From contig JAHZHI010000065.1 in NCBI GenBank assembly GCA_019420345.1, forward strand, positions 1-11,099: 11,099 nt of DNA, written 5' to 3'. A program made the translations under genes and the position numbers. Of the stretch, positions 6,253 to 11,099 are shown piece by piece (the stretch's first letter is position 1; every line of letters starts with the position of its first letter). The DNA comes from Peptococcaceae bacterium (lineage in GTDB: Bacteria > Bacillota > Peptococcia > Peptococcales > Peptococcaceae). The notes beneath the pieces were generated by a model, which worked only from the letters and a program-made list of their open reading frames with translations, ran no database searches and had not been told where the DNA came from.

Positions 6253-8475
6253 TTATGAGACTTGCTCAAACTGACTGTTGTACAGATCGGCATAAAAGCC
6301 GCCTTTGGTTAAAAGTTCTTCATGTGTGCCGCTCTCAATAATGTCGCCATGATTCATGACAAGAATCAAATCAGCATTTTTGATTGTCGATAAGCGATGT
6401 GCAATGACAAACGATGTACGATTTTCCATCAATTGATCCATTGCAGATTGAATTTGCTGCTCCGTACGCGTATCAACAGACGACGTTGCTTCATCGAGAA
6501 TGAGCATTGGTTTATCAGCAATCATTGCACGTGCAATCGTAAGCTGTTGCTTCTGACCTTGTGACAAACTGATCTGATCATTAAGAACCGTATCGTACCC
6601 TTTTGGCAAGGTGCGAATAAAATGATCCAGTCCAACAGCCTTGCAAGCAGCAACCATTTTTTCATCGCTGACATTTTCTGTGCAATAAATCAAGTTTTCA
6701 CGCAGTGTGCCTTCAAACAGCCAAGTATCTTGCAGCACCATACAAAATTCACTTCTTACCGCTTCACGCGTCATTTGATTGGTTGGTGTTCCATCAATAC
6801 GTATTTCACCACTCTGGATATCATAAAAACGCATGAGCAAATTAACCATAGTGGTTTTACCAGCACCTGTAGGGCCCACAATAGCAATCTTTTGTCCAGG
6901 TTTAGCGCTGGCCGAAAAATCATGAATAACAATTTTATCCGTGTCATCATAACCAAAGCGAACGTGATCAAAGTCAACATACCCTTCCACTTTGCCAAGA
7001 TCAGAAATCTTACCACTTTCGTCATCCATTTCTTCGGCTTCCAAGAATTCGAAGACACGCTCACCAGCTGCAGCTGCCGACTGTAAAGATTGCGTAGCTT
7101 GTGCAATTTGAGAAAGAGGTTGTGTAAAATAGCGCACATACATCATGAATGCAACAATAACGCCAAACCCAATCATGTCGTTGAACGCCATTGCACCGCC
7201 AACAACGCAGACTGCCACATAACCAAGATTACCGACAAAGCTCATGACAGGCATCATCATCCCTGCTAATGTTTGAGCGCGGAAACCGCTTTCGCGCAGT
7301 TTGTCGTTCATTTCGTCAAACGTTTGCTGCGCTGCTTCTTCGCCGTTGTAAGCTTTTACAACCGTATGTCCTGTATACATTTCTTCGATATGCCCATTAA
7401 GTGCACCAAGATGACGCTGCTGACGCGCAAAATACTTTTGACTGCGGCTCATGATGGCAAACATAACAGCAAAACCAATTAAGCTTGCAAGGACAGCCGT
7501 CAAAGTCATCCATACATTAGTAATAAGCATCATAAACAAACTGCCCAAAAGTAAAATGACTGAGGTAATAAAGTTCCCAATACTCTGGTTCAGAGATTGG
7601 CTGATTAAGTCAATGTCATTTGTAACGCGCGATAGAATATCCCCTGTGCTGGTGCGATTATAGAATGACATCGGTAGTTTATTGATCTTACGTGAAATAT
7701 CTCCGCGCAATGATTTTGACACTCGCTGTGTAACACCTGCAGTAATCCATCCTTGAACAGCTGAGAATAAATAACTCAAAGCGTAGAAAACAACAAGCGT
7801 TAAGCCTATTGAGCGCACCTTGTCCATATCAATACCAGGCTTGATAAGGTGATAAATAGATTCTGGCAATTCGTCCATTGCTTCTAATGCATCGCTGCTA
7901 TTATTAGGATCAACATCACTCATGACAGCCAATGCAGATCTCTGATCGGCACCACTAATGGTCGTTCCATCAATAGTCACATCTGTATAAAGTGCTTGTG
8001 TCACCGAAGAAGGCAATTCATTAACAACTTGTTGCAGACTGTCTGAATCTGACTGATTCATGGCCGCAAACAACTGTAATGTCTTCTGCTGATCAGCCAA
8101 CGATATTTCGGAACCATTTACTGTAATCGCTTTAGGTGCATCACTTTTCAGATTGGCCGAAATCTCCGCACTCATTGTTTGCATGTTTTTTGTCATATTT
8201 TCGGAGACTGTATCGGTAATTTCTGTTAATATCGCTGTATTCGGCGATAAACCTTCAGTGATGGCATCGGTCATATCTGACAATTTATCTGGCCCCATCA
8301 AGGTTAAAACAGTCCCTGCTGCTGCACAGATCAATGCAATCATAAATACGGCCAAATATTTACGACAATATCCCAGCAATTTTTTCCAAGTACCAATTAG
8401 ATCTTTTGGCTTATTATGACCGCGATAATGACCGTGCCCATGTGATGACGATTGTGCATTATATGTCTTTGTCAT
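6253..8475 (-). CDS. ABC exporter half-transporter (BmrD/YheH-like), catalytic subunit with large extracytoplasmic insertion
   Basis: 740-residue fused membrane/ATPase half of a type IV (B-family) ABC exporter. The N-terminus is cytoplasmic and His-rich (SHGHGHYRGH at 11-20). TM1 is about 41-61; a polar insertion follows (about 63-215); TM2 is about 223-245, with TM3-TM6 at about 300-455. The ATPase domain (about 498-740) has Walker A GPTGAGKTT (534-542), Q-loop Gln582, signature LSQGQ (637-641), Walker B LILDEAT with catalytic Glu662, and switch His693, so its own Walker site is intact. B. subtilis BmrD (about 673 residues) also has an extracellular domain between TM1 and TM2; this protein is longer. 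The start ATG overlaps the upstream subunit's stop (TAATG) with AAGGAGG 10 bases before it, so the two are coupled. Known relatives export multiple drugs or toxic compounds; the substrate here is not shown by the sequence. Confidence 0.92.
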   Translation of the reverse strand: MTKTYNAQSSSHGHGHYRGHNKPKDLIGTWKKLLGYCRKYLAVFMIALICAAAGTVLTLMGPDKLSDMTDAITEGLSPNTAILTEITDTVSENMTKNMQTMSAEISANLKSDAPKAITVNGSEISLADQQKTLQLFAAMNQSDSDSLQQVVNELPSSVTQALYTDVTIDGTTISGADQRSALAVMSDVDPNNSSDALEAMDELPESIYHLIKPGIDMDKVRSIGLTLVVFYALSYLFSAVQGWITAGVTQRVSKSLRGDISRKINKLPMSFYNRTSTGDILSRVTNDIDLISQSLNQSIGNFITSVILLLGSLFMMLITNVWMTLTAVLASLIGFAVMFAIMSRSQKYFARQQRHLGALNGHIEEMYTGHTVVKAYNGEEAAQQTFDEMNDKLRESGFRAQTLAGMMMPVMSFVGNLGYVAVCVVGGAMAFNDMIGFGVIVAFMMYVRYFTQPLSQIAQATQSLQSAAAAGERVFEFLEAEEMDDESGKISDLGKVEGYVDFDHVRFGYDDTDKIVIHDFSASAKPGQKIAIVGPTGAGKTTMVNLLMRFYDIQSGEIRIDGTPTNQMTREAVRSEFCMVLQDTWLFEGTLRENLIYCTENVSDEKMVAACKAVGLDHFIRTLPKGYDTVLNDQISLSQGQKQQLTIARAMIADKPMLILDEATSSVDTRTEQQIQSAMDQLMENRTSFVIAHRLSTIKNADLILVMNHGDIIESGTHEELLTKGGFYADLYNSQFEQVS
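7837..8127 (-). repeat. Two diverged tandem protein repeats inside the ABC insertion
   Basis: Residues 117-164 and 166-213 of the 740-residue transporter align without gaps: 13 of 48 positions are identical by my count (shared T-x-x-G, IS, ADQ, L, S, ELP, S), with many conservative pairs (I/V, V/I, N/D, N36/D36, V/I). One residue separates the copies. Both lie in the extracytoplasmic loop between TM1 and TM2. This looks like an old internal duplication rather than a DNA-level repeat. Confidence 0.7.
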
Positions 8476-10232
8476 TATGCCAATTCCTCCTTCGAAAGCT
8501 GAGAAAGCGCGATCTGTTGATAAACGTCACATGTCTTTATGAGTTCTTCATGACGTCCCATTCCAACAATGCGACCATCTTCTAATACAATGATCTTATC
8601 CGCATCTCGAATGGTTCCAATTCGTTGTGCAACGATAAAGCGCGTTGCATCTCCACATTCTCGATCCAATGCTTCACGTAATGTGCGATCGGTTTTATAG
8701 TCAAGCGCTGAAAACGAATCATCAAATATAAAAATTTCCGGTCTTCTTGCAACGGCTCGAGCAATTGATAAACGCTGTTTTTGACCGCCGGAAAAATTAT
8801 CGCCGCCTTGAGCCACTCGACCATCATACCCTTGTTCAATTTGATCAACAAATTCTGCTGCTTGCGCAGTCTCAACAGCTTTTTTTACGATATCATCTGA
8901 CATTGGTCCTTGACCGTTATCACCATATGCAATATTTGAGCGCACTGTTCCTGCAAACAAAATAGCTTTCTGCGATACATACCCAATCTTATTGCGCAGC
9001 GCTTTTTGACTGTATTGTCGCACATCAACGCCATCGACAAGGACTTCGCCTTCGGTAACATCATAAAAACGTGGTATGAGGTTGATGACCGTACTCTTGC
9101 CACATCCTGTAGCACCAATGAGAGCAATTGTCTCACCTTTTTTTGCGGTGAAGGAGATATTTTCCAAGACGCTGTCTTCCGCATCTGGGTAACAGAAACT
9201 TACATTCTTAAATTCAACCTCTCCAACCTTACCTTCTTCACCCTCTTGTAAGGAGCCATCTTTGATGGCAGGTGCTGTTTCAAGCACCTCATTGATACGT
9301 TTTGCTGCAACCTGCGCACGAGGCAATATCATAAATATCATAACCAACATCATGAAAGACATCACCACTTGAATCGCATATTGAGAAAATACCATCATAT
9401 CTGAAAAAGTTGCCACTTTGCCAACCATATTCGCATTCTCAATGAGATAGGCACCAATCCAATAAACTGCAAGTGTCAAGCCACTCATGATCATTTGAAT
9501 GCTTGGCATTAAAAAAGCCAACGTGCGTTGCGCAAAAAGCTGAGTTTTTGTTAACATATCATTAGCATCATCAAACTTATGCTCTTGATAGGCTTCTGCA
9601 TTGTAAGCACGAACAACACGCAACCCCGTCAAATTTTCTCGAGTAACGCGGTTTAAATCGTCCGTCAATTGCTGTAACTTACGAAATTTAGGTGTTGCCA
9701 GGCATAAACAAATGCAGACAATGACTAACAGGACCACCACTGCAACGCCTGTTGTAAGTGTCCATTCCCATTCCTTATTGGCAATTTTGCAGATAGCCCA
9801 CACGGCCATAATTGGTGCCATAATAAGCATTTGCAAGCCAAGTACGATTAACATCTGCACTTGCGTAACATCATTGGTAGATCGTGTAATCAAGCTAGAT
9901 GTTGAAAAATGGCCAATTTCTTCCATGGAAAAAGCCTGTACTTTACGAAATAATTTACTACGCAGCGTTGCACTGAAATTTGTAGCAATTTTTGATGCGC
10001 AAACCGCTGTAACAACAGATGCTGCTAATGCACCTGCCGCACATAACAACATCATCCCGCCAGACGTCAAAATTTCTTTCATGGTACTGCCTGGAGTCTG
10101 AACATACATCGTGATGTCACGCATATAATCCGGCATTGTCAGATTTAGCCATACTTGCACTACGATGAATGCTACAGATAAAACAGCCAGCGCCCACTCC
10201 CTCTTCGTAAAGTTCTTTAATAATTTAAGCAT
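8475..10232 (-). CDS. ABC exporter half-transporter (BmrC/YheI-like), degenerate-site subunit
   Basis: 585 residues from the ATG at 10232, nine bases after GGAG (10245-10242); the ATG at 10259 would place that site inside the gene, so I use the shorter form. Six membrane segments at about 13-33, 60-82, 128-150, 158-180, 240-262 and 278-305, then an ATPase domain (about 336-585): Walker A GATGCGKST (373-381), Q-loop Gln421, signature FSGGQ (480-484), Walker B FIFDDSFSALD with Asp505 in place of the catalytic Glu, and Gln536 (FIVAQRIGT) in place of the switch His. These two changes mark the non-hydrolysing half of heterodimeric exporters such as TM287/288, LmrCD and BmrCD. It needs the 740-residue partner, whose ATG overlaps its stop. 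It sits 42 bases after the marR stop, in the same operon, with no terminator between. Confidence 0.93.
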   Translation of the reverse strand: MLKLLKNFTKREWALAVLSVAFIVVQVWLNLTMPDYMRDITMYVQTPGSTMKEILTSGGMMLLCAAGALAASVVTAVCASKIATNFSATLRSKLFRKVQAFSMEEIGHFSTSSLITRSTNDVTQVQMLIVLGLQMLIMAPIMAVWAICKIANKEWEWTLTTGVAVVVLLVIVCICLCLATPKFRKLQQLTDDLNRVTRENLTGLRVVRAYNAEAYQEHKFDDANDMLTKTQLFAQRTLAFLMPSIQMIMSGLTLAVYWIGAYLIENANMVGKVATFSDMMVFSQYAIQVVMSFMMLVMIFMILPRAQVAAKRINEVLETAPAIKDGSLQEGEEGKVGEVEFKNVSFCYPDAEDSVLENISFTAKKGETIALIGATGCGKSTVINLIPRFYDVTEGEVLVDGVDVRQYSQKALRNKIGYVSQKAILFAGTVRSNIAYGDNGQGPMSDDIVKKAVETAQAAEFVDQIEQGYDGRVAQGGDNFSGGQKQRLSIARAVARRPEIFIFDDSFSALDYKTDRTLREALDRECGDATRFIVAQRIGTIRDADKIIVLEDGRIVGMGRHEELIKTCDVYQQIALSQLSKEELA

Positions 10233-10274
10233 ACATTCAATCTCCTTTAACAATATCATGTAATATATATTTCA

Positions 10275-10733
10275 TTAGTATCCTGCGAGCAAAGAATTTA
10301 AAATCGCTTTAGGTGGTTTTTCAAGGATTTCTGTAATTTCTTTTGCAATGCTCGTAAACTCTATCAATCGCTCCATTCCAATGGTATCTATAAGTCGATT
10401 GATTTGATCATAGATTTCTGTACGCAATGCTTCCACAGTTTCCCAGCCAAAATCTGATAAGCGAACCACTGTTGTGCGTGCATCCGTTGGACCAGTTTCA
10501 CGAATAATTAATCCTTTTCCTTCCATTTTTTTTAGTAAAGCAGCTACTCGTGCAGTACTAATTTGAAGCTTGGTTGCAAGTTGTCCAGCCGTAACCATTT
10601 CATCTGACATAGAAAGATATCGTAATACTGCGCCCATTCCAGCAGAAGCCTTATCCATTTGCCGCCAAGAATGATGTGGATGAACCTCATGAAACAACTG
10701 AAGTATTTTATCAATTTCCTCTTGAGACGCCAT
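10275..10733 (-). CDS. MarR-family transcriptional regulator of the ABC exporter operon
   Basis: 152 residues from the ATG at 10733, six bases after GGGAGGG. An in-frame ATG at 10748 overlaps that site and is rejected. The central winged helix-turn-helix runs from about residue 38 to 105: VLRYLSMSDEMVTAGQLATKL, then ISTARVAALLKKMEGKGLI (recognition helix region), then the wing with the family's D-x-R-T pattern (TDARTTVVRLSDFG). Flanking N- and C-terminal helices would form the dimer interface. MarR proteins usually repress adjacent efflux genes and release DNA when a small ligand binds. Here it is first in the operon with the ABC pair, and a 17-bp inverted repeat lies over its own promoter, so autoregulation is likely. 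The ligand is unknown. Confidence 0.92.
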   Translation of the reverse strand: MASQEEIDKILQLFHEVHPHHSWRQMDKASAGMGAVLRYLSMSDEMVTAGQLATKLQISTARVAALLKKMEGKGLIIRETGPTDARTTVVRLSDFGWETVEALRTEIYDQINRLIDTIGMERLIEFTSIAKEITEILEKPPKAILNSLLAGY

Positions 10734-10756
10734 CTTCTGCCCTCCCATCTCAATTT

Positions 10757-10773
10757 ATCTAATAGGGTTAGAT
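10757..10773. promoter_or_regulatory. Candidate MarR operator
   Basis: Perfect inverted repeat ATCTAA-TAGGG-TTAGAT (plus strand), 6-bp arms and 5-bp spacer, 17 bp in all, the size expected for a MarR dimer. It overlaps the end of the -10 box (10777-10772) and the expected transcription start near 10765, so binding would block RNA polymerase. Linking it to this MarR is inference from position. Confidence 0.65.
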
Positions 10774-10800
10774 TATAAGACGATACCGATGTATTGTCAA
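10772..10800 (-). promoter_or_regulatory. Consensus sigma-A promoter of the marR-ABC operon
   Basis: TTGACA (10800-10795) and TATAAT (10777-10772) on the minus strand, both exact consensus, separated by 17 bases. Start of transcription is expected near 10765, giving a leader of roughly 30 bases before the marR ATG. Such a strong core promoter suggests that expression is set mainly by repression. Confidence 0.88.
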
Positions 10801-11039
10801 GCCATCCGCTAGCCACTTAACAAAATCACAATAATTAACCTTCAATGATCGCAACTCGATAAACTTCTGCAAATCAAAACCACCCGTTGAACGGGTGGTT
10901 TGATAGGCCCTATAAGGGCCTGTTACTTGTGGTTGCACTCTTAAGAGTGCTTTGAACAGGTCTGTCAACCACTCTCTTATCACCGGCTGCCCCTTCAAAG
11001 GGGTGAACAGGTCCAATAAAAACGGACAATAGACAAAAC

Positions 11040-11080
11040 ACCCTCTGATGTAGGAAACTAAAACTACTACATCAGGGGGT
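11040..11080 (+). promoter_or_regulatory. Leader hairpin sequestering the ribosome binding site of the last ORF
   Basis: Arms 11040-11053 and 11067-11080 pair over 14 bp with one G-U pair and a 13-base loop. The AGGGGGT at 11074-11080, the only Shine-Dalgarno candidate for the ATG at 11087, is wholly within the right arm, so folding would suppress translation. Confidence 0.7.
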
Positions 11081-11086
11081 AAATTT

Positions 11087-11099
11087 ATGTCCAGACAAA
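11087..11099 (+). CDS. 5' end of a truncated ORF, possibly IS200-like transposase
   Basis: ATG at 11087 followed by TCC AGA CAA (M-S-R-Q) and the window end. It sits 6 bases after AGGGGGT. Four residues cannot identify a protein; the suggestion of a TnpA comes only from the structured leader upstream. If correct, the gene product would be a small Y1 (HUH) single-strand transposase. Confidence 0.4.

Larger units (their letters stand above)
10874..11099 (+). mobile_element. Probable left end of an IS200-like insertion sequence (partial)
   Basis: About 210 bases of non-coding DNA packed with short dyads: 10877-10901 (12-bp arms around one G), 10905-10921 (7-bp arms, loop ATA), 10935-10950 (16-bp perfect palindrome) enclosed by a GTGGTTG/CAACCAC stem (10929-10935 with 10966-10972), 10990-11003 (CCCCTT/AAGGGG), 11011-11027 (GTCC/GGAC), and 11040-11080. 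The last one covers the ribosome binding site of an ORF starting at 11087. IS200 elements are known for left ends with terminator-like dyads and a leader hairpin that hides the tnpA binding site, which this resembles. Only four codons of the ORF are present, so the family call is inference. The left boundary is not defined; 10801-10873 shows nothing I can identify. Confidence 0.5.

Noticed and set aside
6622..7086. 154-residue plus-strand open frame inside the ABC gene.
   Set aside because: Antisense shadow of the conserved ATPase domain on the minus strand, with no ribosome site or recognisable motif.
10768..11016. 82-residue minus-strand open frame upstream of marR.
   Set aside because: It overlaps the marR promoter and the dyad array, has no good ribosome site, and its composition follows the palindromes rather than a protein.
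10874..11030. CRISPR array interpretation of the repeated dyads.
   Set aside because: The dyads differ from one another in sequence and spacing; there is no constant direct repeat with unique spacers.

Overview
The window reads as chromosomal DNA of a low-to-moderate GC, probably anaerobic member of the Bacillota (Clostridia or Negativicutes type). I base this on strong purine-rich Shine-Dalgarno sites (GGAGG/GGAGGG), textbook TTGACA/TATAAT promoters, GTG and TTG starts, a secreted protein ending in a copper-amine-oxidase-N-like 'stalk' domain, and a MarR + paired ABC exporter operon of the BmrC/BmrD type. I cannot name the species.

Layout. (1) Positions 85-2680, minus strand: a two-gene unit encoding a secreted phosphodiester glycosidase (NAGPA-like) protein with a C-terminal stalk domain, then a small DUF454/YbaN-type membrane protein. 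It has a promoter at 2652-2680 and ends at a long perfect hairpin terminator (85-128). (2) Positions 2716-6249, plus strand: a divergently transcribed unit with a TtcA-type iron-sulfur tRNA thiolation enzyme, a ComM/YifB Mg-chelatase-like AAA+ ATPase and an M29 metallo-aminopeptidase. Spacing is 3 bp between the first two genes and 20 bp between the last two. A bidirectional terminator at 6212-6249 closes it against the convergent operon. (3) Positions 6253-10800, minus strand: a marR regulator followed by two half-ABC exporters overlapping at TAATG. The promoter is a perfect TTGACA-17-TATAAT, with a 17-bp inverted repeat over the -10/start region that is a good autoregulatory operator candidate. 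(4) Positions about 10874-11099: non-coding DNA packed with short perfect dyads, ending in a hairpin that buries the ribosome binding site of an ORF starting at 11087 and running off the window. This resembles the left end of an IS200-like element.

How the genes work together. The two ABC half-transporters have complementary defects. The 585-residue subunit has Asp in place of the catalytic Glu and Gln in place of the switch His. The 740-residue subunit keeps Glu and His but has LSQGQ instead of LSGGQ. They should therefore form a heterodimer with one active and one degenerate ATP site. The 740-residue subunit carries a roughly 150-residue extracytoplasmic insertion between TM1 and TM2 containing two diverged tandem copies of a ~48-residue motif, which is the most unusual protein feature here. 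I did not find a wholly new biological system.
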